NCBI GenBank assembly: GCA_016584305.1
Contig: JACEEZ010002750.1
Span: 1-64,000, forward strand
Origin: Chionoecetes opilio
Taxonomy: Eukaryota; Arthropoda; Malacostraca; Decapoda; Majidae
Length of the DNA: 64,000 nucleotides
Reading direction: 5' to 3'
Below are positions 30,816 to 41,039 of this stretch, one piece after another (the stretch's first letter is position 1; each line of letters starts with the position of its first letter). A program made the translations under genes and the position numbers. The notes under the pieces were generated by a model. It was not told the origin of the DNA, made no database searches, and saw nothing but the letters and a program-made list of their open reading frames with translations.

Positions 30816-33019
30816 AGACCATCATAATGGGCAACATCCAAGGTCGCTATCCCAAAATAAACCAGACCAAAGTTCCTTTCTTGAGGGAGCTTTCGCTGCA
30901 AGAGGACCCCATGGTTATTGCCCTTACTGAAACGCACTTGAGGAGCGGAGTTAAAGACGAGGAAATTCACCTCAGCAACTACACACCATATAGAGCAGAT
31001 AGGAAAACAAGAAGCCACGGAGGAGCCATGTTATACGTACGGCATAATATCTCCCTGGAAACATTACCTCTACTCTCTTTCTCAAATGGACAAGTAGAAC
31101 TAATAGCCATTCACATTAAGTCGATGAACCTAATCATCATAAATTGCTACCGCCCACCTCAGTGTACTTTGGAAAATTTCAAAATGGCAATCGACAATAT
31201 TGACAGAATAATTGCTGATCAACCAACACCTATGCCAGATATCATCTTGTGTGGGGATTTCAACTTTCCTTTGATCCAATGGCCTGATGGCACTATCTCT
31301 GGAGGTACCCTGGAAGAACAAGCCCAAGCTAAACTCCTTCTTGGGGTTACTGAAAAGGTCTTTCTATCACAACAGATAACAAAGCCTACCAGGCAACACA
31401 ACATTTTAGATCTTCTCTTCACCAACAACCAAGAAGCAATAAGTACGTACCGAGTGGAGAAAACAATTTACTCGGATCACAGCCTTGTCACCATCAACAC
31501 TACATACAGGAAAGCCAAGTTGGAACAAGTAAAAACAAACTTAACAGATCCTACACCCTTTGCAAAATATAAATTTTTCGATGACACAATCGAGTGGCAT
31601 CAGATGCAGTGCAGTCTTGGTGAGGCCAACTGGGACCAGATCATGGAAGGCAACAACCCAAACACCATGCTCCAAGCCTTGATCAACACAGTACTGGAGA
31701 TCTGTGAGAAACATATCCCCGCAAAGAGGACCCCAACAGGTACCCAACACCATAACATCCCAAGGGACAGGAGATTATTAATGAGGAAGAGAGCAGCCCT
31801 CTTTAAGAAGATGGCTAACACCCTAAATGACGAAAGAAAGATTACTATCAACACCAAGATAGCTCAAATTGAGCACAAAATTAAAGAATCCCATGAAAAA
31901 CAGAGGACAGAGGAGGAAACTCGTGCAGTAAGCAACATTAAGCGCAACCCTAAATACTTCTTCAGCTACTGCAAAAAGTTTTCCAAGACTAAGAGCCAGA
32001 TTGGGCCGCTGCGTACAGGTGTGGGCACAATAACAAGAGACCCCGAGGAAACGTGCCAAATATTAACAGAGCAATATAGCAGTGTCTTCAGCACTCCGCA
32101 AAGTCAGTCAATAGTTCACAACCCAGTACCTTTCTTCACTGAGGACTCAGACCACCAGTACCACCTCACTGACATTGAGGTGACCACTGAGGATATTCAG
32201 GGAGCCATTAAGGAGCTGAGACCAAATTCAGCTGCTGGACCAGACGGATTACCTGCCATTCTCCTCCTTAAGTGCAGTGAGGCCCTGGCTTATCCGATCC
32301 GCAAATTATGGAGGTGCTCTATGGATGCAGGCACAGTACCAGCCTTGATGAAGAGAGCCACTGTGAGCCCGATATACAAGGGAGGGGACAAGAGTCTGGC
32401 CAAGAACTACAGACCTGTTGCTCTCACTTCACACCTCATCAAAGTTTTTGAAAAATGTGTGAGGGACAAAATTACTACTCATATGGAAAGGCAAGAACTT
32501 CACATGGAAAATCAACATGGCTTCAAGAAAGGGAGATCCTGTCTCTCAAAACTCCTGGCTCACTACAACTGGTTCCTAGAGACCCTGGCAGCGGGAAATA
32601 ATGTGGATGTCGTGTTTCTCGACTTTGCTAAAGCCTTCGACAAGGTTGATCACGGCATCCTTCTCCATAAAATCAAGGCTCTGGGGTTAAGAGGCAAGTT
32701 AGGAATTTGGCTCCACGATTTCCTTACAGAGAGAGTCCAATCAGTAGTAGTGGACGGTCAAAGCTCAAAAGAAGACACCGTTATGAGCGGGGTGCCTCAG
32801 GGTTCAGTGTTGAGTCCCCTCCTCTTCCTGATACATATGAGAGATATTGGAGAGGAAGTAAGTGACTCAGTCCTGTCCTCCTTTGCTGACGACACAAGGA
32901 CCAGTCTCCCCATCAGTAATGTGCAAGAAGTGGAGCACCTGCAAGAGGACCTGAATAAAGTGTACTCATGGGCTACAACTAATAATATGACATTCAATGA
33001 AGAAAAATTGAAATGCTGA
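30743..33019 (+). CDS. LINE B ORF2: APE endonuclease and reverse transcriptase
   Basis: 758 codons. Endonuclease: MGNIQGRYPKINQTK, VIALTETHLRSG, HGGAMLYVRHNIS, IINCYRPPQ, ILCGDFNFPLIQWP, TIYSDHSLVTI. RT: LAKNYRPVALTSHLIKVFEK, ENQHGFKKGRSCLSKLL, VVFLDFAKAFDKVDHGIL (motif A), MSGVPQGSVLSPLLFLIHMR (motif B), LSSFADDTRTS (motif C). All catalytic residues expected for nicking and polymerisation are present. A single frameshift at FNEEKLKC-stop (33019) moves the C-terminus to the next frame. Start: ATG 30743 overlaps ORF1. Translation may instead begin near 30828 (METI-equivalent MGNIQG). Confidence 0.9.
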   Translation: MGAASSTSPTHYASPMAKCPNLPLETIIMGNIQGRYPKINQTKVPFLRELSLQEDPMVIALTETHLRSGVKDEEIHLSNYTPYRADRKTRSHGGAMLYVRHNISLETLPLLSFSNGQVELIAIHIKSMNLIIINCYRPPQCTLENFKMAIDNIDRIIADQPTPMPDIILCGDFNFPLIQWPDGTISGGTLEEQAQAKLLLGVTEKVFLSQQITKPTRQHNILDLLFTNNQEAISTYRVEKTIYSDHSLVTINTTYRKAKLEQVKTNLTDPTPFAKYKFFDDTIEWHQMQCSLGEANWDQIMEGNNPNTMLQALINTVLEICEKHIPAKRTPTGTQHHNIPRDRRLLMRKRAALFKKMANTLNDERKITINTKIAQIEHKIKESHEKQRTEEETRAVSNIKRNPKYFFSYCKKFSKTKSQIGPLRTGVGTITRDPEETCQILTEQYSSVFSTPQSQSIVHNPVPFFTEDSDHQYHLTDIEVTTEDIQGAIKELRPNSAAGPDGLPAILLLKCSEALAYPIRKLWRCSMDAGTVPALMKRATVSPIYKGGDKSLAKNYRPVALTSHLIKVFEKCVRDKITTHMERQELHMENQHGFKKGRSCLSKLLAHYNWFLETLAAGNNVDVVFLDFAKAFDKVDHGILLHKIKALGLRGKLGIWLHDFLTERVQSVVVDGQSSKEDTVMSGVPQGSVLSPLLFLIHMRDIGEEVSDSVLSSFADDTRTSLPISNVQEVEHLQEDLNKVYSWATTNNMTFNEEKLKC

Positions 33020-33842
33020 GGTGTGGCCCTGACTGCACCCTCAAGACAACAACGACGCTGCACACAGAGGGAGGAAGTCACATCACCCCAACACCTCATG
33101 TCAAGTGCCTTGGAGTTTACCTTAGTGCTGATGGCTCCTTCTCACACCACATCACAGAGACCGTCAGGAAGGCAAGGGGGATGGCGGGCTGGGTCATGAG
33201 AACTTTTGCCTCCAGGGAGCCTGAGGTTATGCTAACCCTCTGGAAAGCCCTGGTACAGCCCTTACTGGACTACTGTAGCCAGCTGTGGTCCCCTCACAAG
33301 AAAGCTGACATCCAGAGACTTGAGGCTGTTCAGAGGTCATTTACCAAGCACATAAGAGGACTACATGACCTTAACTACTGGGACCGCCTCAACATACTAG
33401 GAATTTACTCACAGCAAAGACGGAGAGAAAGGTATCGTGCCATCTATATATGGAAGGTCCTGGAGAAACAGGTGCCAGACCCCACGTCCTTGGCACTCCA
33501 GACACACTTAAATGAGCGGACTGGACGCAAGTGCAGTAGAAGAACCCTCCCTTCAAAGGCCCCGGGGAGATGCAAGACCTTACTTGGTCAGTCAAGGCCA
33601 GTCTGGCTCATGAAGGGCCTAAAATCTTCAACAGCCTCCACAAAAATGTGAGAAACATCACAGGGTGCTCTGTCAACACCTTTAAATATGGACTGGACAA
33701 GATACTACGGACAGTGCCGGATGAACCTCCAGTACCGGGATACACTGCCAAGTGTAGGACCTCCAACACCCTACCGGACCAGGTGGCCCTGCTAGACAGG
33801 GACGCCAGGACTGGCAGCAGCGGTGGACCACCACGACTGTGA
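33013..33842 (+). pseudogene. LINE B ORF2 C-terminal domain
   Basis: Continues ORF2 one frame over: VKCLGVYLSADGSFSHHITE, LLDYCSQLWSPHKKADIQRL, IRGLHDLNYWDRLNILGIYS and RRRERYRAIYIWKVLEKQ. This conserved segment follows RT in CR1-type LINEs. A second shift near 33570 changes to the frame ending in GPKIFNSLHKNVRNITG and FKYGLDKILRTVPDEPPVPG, with stop at 33842. Two indels are the only damage seen. Confidence 0.8.
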
Positions 33843-33863
33843 GGCTTTGCCTCTTAAGAACAC

Positions 33864-33888
33864 CAAGTAAAGTAAAGTAAGTAAGTAG
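33864..33888 (+). repeat. LINE B 3' tail
   Basis: AAGTAAAGTAAAGTAAGTAA, a 4-5 bp tandem, precedes the resumption of copia leader sequence. Confidence 0.65.
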
Positions 33889-33964
33889 TCAGCTGGTGCA
33901 CAGTGCTCACCACTCATTCTCGGTCTTCTGTCTCGTTGTCACTGACCATTCTTGCCAGGAACTA

Positions 33965-33976
33965 CGCTCTGCTACC
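33965..33976 (-). other. Primer-binding site of minus copia
   Basis: Minus-strand TGGTAGCAGAGC, directly after the LTR, complementary to the 3' end of animal initiator methionine tRNA. Confidence 0.7.
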
Positions 33977-33978
33977 AT

Positions 33979-34167
33979 TAGTTACACCTGCATACTGGCA
34001 AGAATGGATAGACAGTCCTGGTGGTCAAGTGACAGTTTATTGAGACCACTCTGCAGTACACAACCACAGACTGGCGGCCATAGCGATCCTACCCGAAAAC
34101 CCTAAACACAAAACAAAAGATGTTGAGAAGCGCCTGACTTAAGGCTGATGGCATGGTTAACTTAACA
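33979..34167 (-). repeat. Copia LTR, minus strand
   Basis: Minus strand begins TGTTAAGTTAACCATGCC and ends GCAGGTGTAAC. It contains GTCTCAATAAACTGTCACTT with the polyadenylation signal. About 189 bp and the least damaged LTR here. Confidence 0.8.
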
Positions 34168-34339
34168 TCTTGAGGCAAGTGTTTTCTTCCAGGATGAGGG
34201 TACACCAGGACATGCCATCTACAGGACACTAATGCAGTATTCGGTGTACACTTGTACGTCATAAAACATGTAGTATAAATCAGTACTTGGTCACGGATGA
34301 TCATGCAAAGACAAAACCAAACATAAGTAGTGAGTGATA
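34168..34339. other. Unassigned spacer
   Basis: Sequence between the LTR and the LINE fragment. It has no recognisable gene. ACTTATCACTTATC-type short repeats near 34325. Confidence 0.4.
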
Positions 34340-34690
34340 AGTGATAAGTAGTGAATCCGATACTTCTTGTTCTACCCTGGTTACTGGCCGTAAGATCTTT
34401 TCCTACATCTCTTTTATGGTATCCCTTTATCCACTTAAAAACTTTTATCAGATCGCCCCTTACTCTACGCCTCTCGCGTGAGTGTAACTTTAATAGCTTC
34501 AATCTCCTCTCACAACTAAAGTTACGCATTCCATGAATCATTTTGGTCATCCTTCTCTGCACTGATTCTAACAAGGCTATATCCATCCTGTAATACGGAG
34601 ACCAAAACTGCACCGCATAGTCTAGGTGAGGTCTGACTAGAGCCAGATAAAGCTTTAGAAAAACCTCAGCACTTCTACTTTTCACACTCC
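34340..34690 (-). mobile_element. LINE A family fragment (ORF2 C-terminus)
   Basis: Minus strand: VKSRSAEVFLKLYLALVRPH, LDYAVQFWSPYYRMDIALLE, MTKMIHGMRNFSCERRLKLL and RVRGDLIKVFKWIKGYHKRD, closely matching 16680-16990. Open where the LINE A copy has a stop. Its upstream part is lost in the N gap. Confidence 0.8.
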
Positions 34691-34710
34691 CGGGAATGAA
34701 TCAACATAAC

Positions 34711-35252
34711 NNNNNNNNNNNNNNNNNNNNNNNNNNNNNNNNNNNNNNNNNNNNNNNNNNNNNNNNNNNNNNNNNNNNNNNNNNNNNNNNNNNNNNNNNN
34801 NNNNNNNNNNNNNNNNNNNNNNNNNNNNNNNNNNNNNNNNNNNNNNNNNNNNNNNNNNNNNNNNNNNNNNNNNNNNNNNNNNNNNNNNNNNNNNNNNNNN
34901 NNNNNNNNNNNNNNNNNNNNNNNNNNNNNNNNNNNNNNNNNNNNNNNNNNNNNNNNNNNNNNNNNNNNNNNNNNNNNNNNNNNNNNNNNNNNNNNNNNNN
35001 NNNNNNNNNNNNNNNNNNNNNNNNNNNNNNNNNNNNNNNNNNNNNNNNNNNNNNNNNNNNNNNNNNNNNNNNNNNNNNNNNNNNNNNNNNNNNNNNNNNN
35101 NNNNNNNNNNNNNNNNNNNNNNNNNNNNNNNNNNNNNNNNNNNNNNNNNNNNNNNNNNNNNNNNNNNNNNNNNNNNNNNNNNNNNNNNNNNNNNNNNNNN
35201 NNNNNNNNNNNNNNNNNNNNNNNNNNNNNNNNNNNNNNNNNNNNNNNNNNNN
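34711..35252. other. Assembly gap (542 N)
   Basis: Unknown bases. The gap separates the loop from the right arm of the giant inverted repeat, so the junction of the right arm with the loop is not observed. Confidence 1.
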
Positions 35253-35769
35253 ATCGTTAATGCTTTTTGCATTTTTTGTTTTTTTGTCTTTCATAAGGCA
35301 GAATAATCTCTTGCAAAAACCAACGATATATAATAATGCCAGGAAAAAAGAATAATCGTGGTTGAAATTGATAACATAAACAAAACATTCGCCGCACAGT
35401 CAGGCCATTCCGCGGGGCAACTTAGAGAGCCCCAGACTGATGTCGCAGTGGACGGAAAAACTTAATAAACTTTTCATGGGTGAAAGGGTTAGGATAAAAT
35501 GACTATAATACAGTACTAGCATACTAGTTTTTGTATTAACAAAGTTACAGTCCGTGTTGCCATGGTGATGAGCGGAAAGGATTTTCTACGTCACCACGCG
35601 GGAGATTCAAGTCCCGGGGAATACTGTAATCAAGAACAATCGTGGCATTAAGTGTGGTGTGGGGATGTCGAGCCAATCATCATTGTCCAAGCTCGTGACG
35701 TCACATGGGGGTGGATCTTACATGATAGCAGGGCTATGCAAGTTTTATTTAAGATTTGACAAATTTAAT

Positions 35770-35830
35770 GTTTTAATTTAACCTAACCTATCCTAAACTG
35801 ACCTAACATAACCCAACCTAAGCTACCTAG
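35770..35830 (+). repeat. Degenerate CCTAA-like repeat
   Basis: AACCTAACCTATCC, then ACCTAACATAACCCAACCTA. Resembles interspersed, degenerate arthropod-type TTAGG (telomere-like) sequence. Too short and imperfect to call a telomere. Confidence 0.4.
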
Positions 35831-36016
35831 ACCAAATACATGATGTTAAATAGAAGACAGATTTATAACCAGCGATCACTTAAGCGCCACCCTTATGTGG
35901 CGTCAAGAGCTTGGACAACGGTGGTTGGCTAGAGGCATCCCCCATGCCACACACTATTCCAGAGAACGGCAATATGCGGCCTGGACCTGTGCCCTGAGCC
36001 TGTGTTGGTGTTTCAG

Positions 36017-36211
36017 GTGACGGAGGTGTCGCAGGCAGCCCTGGCAGCCGCCGCCACCGTCCAGGCAGCCCTGGCAGCCGCCGCCACCGTCCAGGCAGCC
36101 CAGCAGACAGCAGGTGTTGGTGGTGGTGCTGCAGGGGATGCCAGCCTCCCTGCAGCAGCAGCCTCCTCCATCAGAGACAGAGTAGATGCCCTGATGTCAC
36201 CGCCCTTGAAG
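36017..36211 (+). CDS. Host gene exon 1 of two seen, Ala/Gln-rich
   Basis: 195 bp (65 codons, phase 0 at both ends). Acceptor GTGTTTCAG precedes it and donor AAG|GTGAGT follows. It encodes VTEVSQAALAAAATVQAALA, a second AAAATVQAA repeat, a Gly-rich run, then SSIRDRVDALMSPPLK. The 27-bp GCAGCCCTGGCAGCCGCC repeat is duplicated inside the exon. Together with the next exon it would give a continuous frame. The low-complexity N-terminal half resembles a flexible linker. The protein family is not recognised. Upstream exons lie in or beyond the gap. Confidence 0.6.
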
Positions 36212-36477
36212 GTGAGTGAGGCGTTGCCCAAGTGTTCCCCCTGTAGCAGCGAACCCCGTGTAAGAGAGAGAGAGACAGAGAGAGAGAAGTAACCTTTCTG
36301 GATCTCCTCTGGCTCATTACACAGCTTCCTTCCTCTTTTCTTGAGGCTGCTCACACAGCCTTTTATGTGTCACAAAACACTAATTACCTTATAGCAATCA
36401 ATAACAATCACAACATTAGTTTACTTTTATTTATCCTGTGACAGTCTTCCCTCCACCCGGCGCCTCTCTCCCTGCAG

Positions 36478-36657
36478 ACCAAGGACATCCCCAGCATGAC
36501 GCAGCACGTCAAGAACTTGGTGCAGAGAGGGTTGGTGTTTGCCGTCCACACAATGGAAGGGCAACAGCGCCTGGCTAAAATCAGCCTTGAGAACGACCGC
36601 GTGTGCCTCTACAGCCTGCGGAAGCAGCCCCTGCCCAGCGGCGCCGCCACCGTGCAG
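36478..36657 (+). CDS. Host gene exon 2, unrecognised protein
   Basis: 180 bp (60 codons, phase 0 at both ends) between acceptor CTCCCTGCAG and donor CAG|GTGGGT. It encodes TKDIPSMTQHVKNLVQRGLV, FAVHTMEGQQRLAKISLEND and RVCLYSLRKQPLPSGAATVQ. Amphipathic helix plus beta-strand-like text without low complexity suggests a folded domain. Precise phase matching with the preceding exon and typical splice sites support a real, intron-bearing host gene. Name and function unknown to me. A 36-bp minisatellite occupies the following intron. Confidence 0.65.
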
Positions 36658-37004
36658 GTGGGTCAGCCACTGTTGTCACTGCCCTTGTCCTTACCATCAT
36701 ATGGGTGGAGGGGCAACTTGGTGACGGGGAAGGCAGGCGCCTTCATTTGCTTCAAGGCAAATATGAGCCTTGAGGGGATCACTGCAGGATATCAGAGAGG
36801 CAGACAGGCAGACAAGCATACAGACACGTGTGTAGGCAAGCATTATAATCATGCATGAAAGCAGGCATACGAGCATGGAGGTAGGCATCAAGGCAGATAA
36901 GCTGGCAAGTATGCAGGCAAGGATAAAGGAAGATAGACGGGCAGGGAAGCAGGTAAGCTGACATGTAGGTGCACAGACACATAGACAAGCAGGGAGGCTG
37001 AAAG

Positions 37005-37812
37005 ATAGACAGGCAGGGTAGCAGGTAAGCTGGCAGGTTGCAACACAGGCAGGGTAGCAGGTAAGCTGGCAGGTTGCAACACAGGCAGGGTAGCAGGTAA
37101 GATGGCAGGTTGCAACACAGGCAGGGTAGCAGGTAAGCTGGCAGGTTGCAACACAGGCAGGGTAGCAGGTAAGCTGGCAGGTTGCAAAACAGGCAGGGTA
37201 GCAGGTAAGCTGGCAGGTTGCAACACAGGCAGGGTAGCAGGTAATCTGGCAGGTTGCAACACAGGCAGGGTAGCAGGTAAGATGGCAGGTTGCAACACAG
37301 GCAGGGTAGCAGGTAAGCTGGCAGGTTGCAACACAGGCAGGGTAGCAGGTAAGCTGGCAGGTTGCAACACAGGCAGGGTAGCAGGTAAGCTGGCAGGTTG
37401 CAACACAGGCAGGGTAGCAGGTAAGCTGGCAGGTTGCAACACAGGCAGGGTAGCAGGTAAGCTGGCAGGTTGCAACACAGGCAGGGTAGCAGGTAAGCTG
37501 GCAGGTTGCAACAAAAGGCAGGGTAGCAGGTAAGCTGGCAGGTTGCAACACAGGCAGGGTAGCAGGTAAGCTGGCAGGTTGCAACACAGGCAGGGTAGCA
37601 GGTAAGCTGGCAGGTTGCAACACAGGCAGGGTAGCAGGTAAGATGGCAGGTTGCAACACAGGCAGGGTAGCAGGTAAGCTGGCAGGTTGCAACACAGGCA
37701 GGGTAGCAGGTAAGATGGCAGGTTGCAACACAAGGCAAGGGTAAGCAGGTAAGCTGGCAGGTTGCCAACACAGGCAGGGTAGCAGGTAAGATGGCAGGTT
37801 GCACACACATAA
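37005..37812 (+). repeat. 36-bp minisatellite with splice-donor-like units (about 22)
   Basis: Unit CAGGTAAGCTGGCAGGTTGC plus AACACAGGCAGGGTAG. Units are nearly identical, with occasional G/T or T/A changes at one position (GTAAGC, GTAAGA, GTAATC). Because 36 is a multiple of three, frames stay open on both strands (for example LPATLPVLQPAS), giving long but non-genic open frames. Flanking 36790-37005 and 37815-38040 hold related CAGGCAGG sequence. Confidence 0.9.
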
Positions 37813-37859
37813 ATGGGTGGAGTTAAGGCAGGTAGCTATTGGTAAGATGGGCTGAGGTA

Positions 37860-38171
37860 GGCACAGAGGCAAACACAGGCGCAGGTAGGCAAGTAGATGG
37901 CAGGCAGATAGCAATAAACAAACAAAGAGGTAGGCAGACCGGGCAGTGTGTTGCTAGGAATTCTCGGTAGGCAGGTAGGCAGATACAGCAAATAAACTTA
38001 GATGTAGGCAAAAAAGGGGGGGGGGGATAGGAAGGTAGATAGGAGCAGGCAGAGCAGTTTAGGTGATAGTGATCAGCAGAAGTGTGTCAGACTGCGCAGT
38101 AGGCAGACACCACCAGTGGAAGTAAACTGTAACATTAGGTGAGACAGATACGGTGCAGTAGCGCGATGCAT

Positions 38172-38202
<31 letters not shown>

Positions 38203-40340
38203 AGTGGTGCCATGGCCAGTATGGGAGGGGTGTGGCCCTTGCCCGGTGTGCAGGGTGTGGTGAGACCTGGTTGAGGGTGAGGGTGCACATGGGGGCACAG
38301 CACTCCGGCATTGGTACGATTTGTGAGCAGAGTGAACGTGCTGACAGGATCCCATGACGGGCTCTGTGCGGAAAAGTTCATACATTACTATTACGCTATA
38401 TCATTTATTACATATTGAGGATAATCGGAGAAGTGACAACGTTGATGGTAGAAATAGTGCGAGAAGGTTGGTTATTGTAGCTGAAGCAAACTCATATCAT
38501 TAATGGATGGCAATTTTGAACAACTTGAACCGCGGAACTCAATACTGACAATTAAATGTTCATATCAGTAATAATAATTAAAATAATAATTGATATCAAA
38601 TAATTGAGAATTCAATAATAATAATATTATCACTAATAATATATTACATGGATAAAACATATAACAATAATACTACAAACTAATGGTTATTTTTTTTAGA
38701 ATTATTATTTTGTAGTTGTGTAGACATTCTGACGAAATGTTTAAAAACAAGTAATGAAGGAGACGCAGCTAGGGAAGTGAATATGTACTTTATGTCAGAC
38801 TAGTTTCACCTTGGACGGGAGATGTTACGTGGGCCTTTCATGCAAGCGAGTCGTCGTGTTCCTCTGCTCTGATGAAGCCCCAGTAAAGGTTAAAAACTAT
38901 AGTCAGTGGCAATACTACACTTAATGGGGGTGGATCCCAGGCAGTGTCTCACCTTCATCACACTGAGGCAGCGAGGGCAACTAAACACTCTCTTCACATG
39001 TGCTGAGGCTTAAGGAGCAATGTTTTGGGCCCAAAACTGAATTGGCATCCATGAGGCTAACAACATTTATTACATTACAGTAAATCTAAATAAAATACTA
39101 AAATTAAAAAAAATTATATGAGAATAAAAGTATTGTCCCTTTAAAGGATAACAAACAAGACAATTGGAAATTTGAAATATAAGAGAGATTAGAACACGCG
39201 GGCAGTTGTTAGGCTGTTGGGGCTGCCGGTGGACTGGGTAATAAAGTGACTTAGTTAAGGAATTACAAAGACTACTCCCATGCAATCTGAACAGATTTCG
39301 AGAACTATCATTGGACTTTATTTGTAATTGCAAGAGGGTGATTTTTGTGTTATTAAGGTCAGAGACAGAGTGTTTGATAAAGAGAGATTCTAATATTTAG
39401 TTGTCACGGGAATAGTAGTTAATGATTCTTTATTTTATGAGTTAATATTCTGAAATCATTAATAATAGAATAAACAAGATTGGTGAGTCAACTATCATGT
39501 GAGTGTGAACGTATTTCCGAGAATGAGATGAGATGAGTAATGGGTCGAAAGCCAGTACGAGCAGAAATGCCTTCTTATGTTCAGTGAACCTAAGAGTCAG
39601 GCGGGTGTATGGAGTTTTCTCGCAGGTCTCGACACTGTATCGAGCTTTACAGTCTCGAACACACAAATGGCGGCGTGTAAAGAGGGGCGAAACGAAATGC
39701 GTCTAGCAAATTCTTGCTGATATTAGCGGGAAGAAGGGAGAATATCGGAGGTTCATATTTAAGTGGATTTCTTTAATTAACCTAAAGTATGATCGTTTAA
39801 TTGTAAATTTGATTAGACAATATATCTTTGTGCTGTAGCTTTTGTGGACCTAACCTTAACTTTAAGAGGGTGTCGGGACACCTCCCTCGCTCATATTTCC
39901 ACCAACCTGTGTAGGCTTCTTCTTATTTCTTCTGATCTCCAGTATGTTCTTTCTTCTACTACTTGAAATAATTTTTTTGTTTTGGGTCCATACGTTCTTT
40001 TCTTTTCCTCTTCTCATATTTTTGTCCGCTGTTGGTGGCAGCACATATTCTCTAAAACTAGCAAAAAAAAAAAATGATGACCACTACAATTCTTTTTGGT
40101 CCGACACGTATCTCTTACTTAAATTTCTTTTGTTGTTTGAATCACTGTAGCTAGTCTTTCCTTTGGGGTCAGATTTTGTGTATCTCATTTTCTTGATCTA
40201 TATTTTGACGTAGCTTTCCTGGGTCTTTTTCCCCCCTTTGGGTCTCTCTTCCATGTCTTTGTGTGTGTGTATCGCCTGCAGTGTACATAGAAATAAACCT
40301 AGGCATTTACAGTGGGTGTACGATGTGGTACCGTGCCAGC
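37860..40340. other. Right-arm non-coding region
   Basis: Includes a GGCAGGCAGGCAGGCAGGCA microsatellite (38172-38195), AT-rich DNA with AATAAT repeats near 38565-38640, and a repeat-like block at 38810-38890. No supported gene. Open frames at 38059-38385 are CACCCTCA-rich and look spurious. Confidence 0.5.
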
Positions 40341-40378
40341 TCCCCCCTCCTGGGTGTTCCTAGATATTAGATGTCTGG

Positions 40379-40903
40379 ATGCAAGCGGGAATCTCCTCGA
40401 GACACGTCGGGTCCTTTATCCGGTCTGAGGCCCCAGGGGGGACACCCCGCTGGCAGACAGTTCCTGCTGTTGTGGTACAGGGGCAAGCGGGGCCCCAGCT
40501 TACAACGGGAACGGGATTGTGGGGAGTTTTGGAGGAAGGGGGGGAACAGCCTGGGGAGATTTGTGGTGTGGAGGTTAATATAATCCTAACAATGGGGGAA
40601 GGACCCGCCCTGTTGCCCGCTCCGGGAAGATGTGTCTGGAGGGAAGGCCCCGACCTTGACAAAGGGTGATGTACAGGGAACTCGATGCCATATGAAGGGG
40701 ATGTGTTGGGGGGTTGTGGAAATGACCTGCCGTTGGGTGCTCTGTTGCAAGCATACACCACCAAGTCCTGGCCGAATTGTGTGCCTGGTATACCTTGTGT
40801 CTTCGGCCAGGAGGTGGTGGCCGGCCTGGAGGCGGTGGTGAAGGCAGCGCAGAACTATCCACGTCTGGAATTGAATTGTGGTAGACTGTGCGTGGTGCTG
40901 TAA
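40379..40903 (+). CDS. Unrecognised ORF pair, possible terminal exons
   Basis: Two overlapping-frame stretches: 40379-40669 (MQAGISSRHVGSFIRSEAPG and onward, 96 codons) and 40685-40903 (LPLGALLQAYTTKSWPNCVP, GIPCVFGQEVVAGLEAVVKA, ending NCGRLCVVL-stop). The second part keeps the same amino-acid reading in the degraded left arm (6207-6521), which suggests coding constraint or merely shared ancestry. It lies 3.7 kb downstream of the host exons on the same strand, so it could be the end of that gene. No domain recognised, and splice sites are not convincing. Confidence 0.3.
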
Positions 40904-41039
40904 AACACAATTGTTTTAAAAATTAAAATTATAAGTTCCTTTATAATGGGGGTTGTTCCGGGACATAACAATTAGGCTTATTAGGCTGTGTACACTTCTA
41001 ATTATTGCAACACTATAGTATTTATTGCTTCCATAATTT

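Larger units (their letters stand above)
28968..33888 (+). mobile_element. Near full-length LINE (LINE B), PHD/CCCH ORF1 and ORF2
   Basis: About 4.92 kb. Boundaries come from comparison with the uninterrupted copia leader at 13095-13120: the sequence reading CTCCCTAG at 28967 continues as TCAGCTGGTG at 33889. The element has a 580-bp 5' region, ORF1 in two frames, ORF2 with endonuclease and RT, and a short AAGTAAAGTAAAGTAAGTAA tail instead of poly(A). RT and C-terminal features are of the CR1/L2/Jockey group; the exact clade is not assigned. Only two or three frameshifts, so it is relatively young. Confidence 0.85.
26270..34167 (-). mobile_element. Second Ty1/copia copy, minus strand, doubly interrupted
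   Basis: Minus strand from the LTR (34167) through primer site (33976), leader, [LINE B], gag start (28932), gag, [SINE plus satellite], zinc-knuckle region and protease start, ending about 26270. Integrase, RT and the second LTR are absent. Compared with 12837-18932 it gives empty sites for each insertion. Confidence 0.75.

Noticed and set aside
34682..35355. Open frames of X residues
   Set aside because: They cross the 542-base N gap and carry no sequence information.
35770..35830. Telomere or telomeric insertion (CCTAA)n
   Set aside because: Only a few degenerate units, in the interior of an arm. Similar degenerate CCTAA text is common in arthropod DNA.
37005..37812. Possible CRISPR array because of regular 36-bp repeats
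   Set aside because: There are no unique spacers. Units are directly head to tail, and the genome is eukaryotic.
36697..37914. Long minus-strand open frames (up to 405 codons) rich in LPATLPVLQPAS repeats
   Set aside because: They are created by the 36-bp minisatellite, whose unit length is a multiple of three. All three minus frames are open, and the composition is dictated by the repeat.
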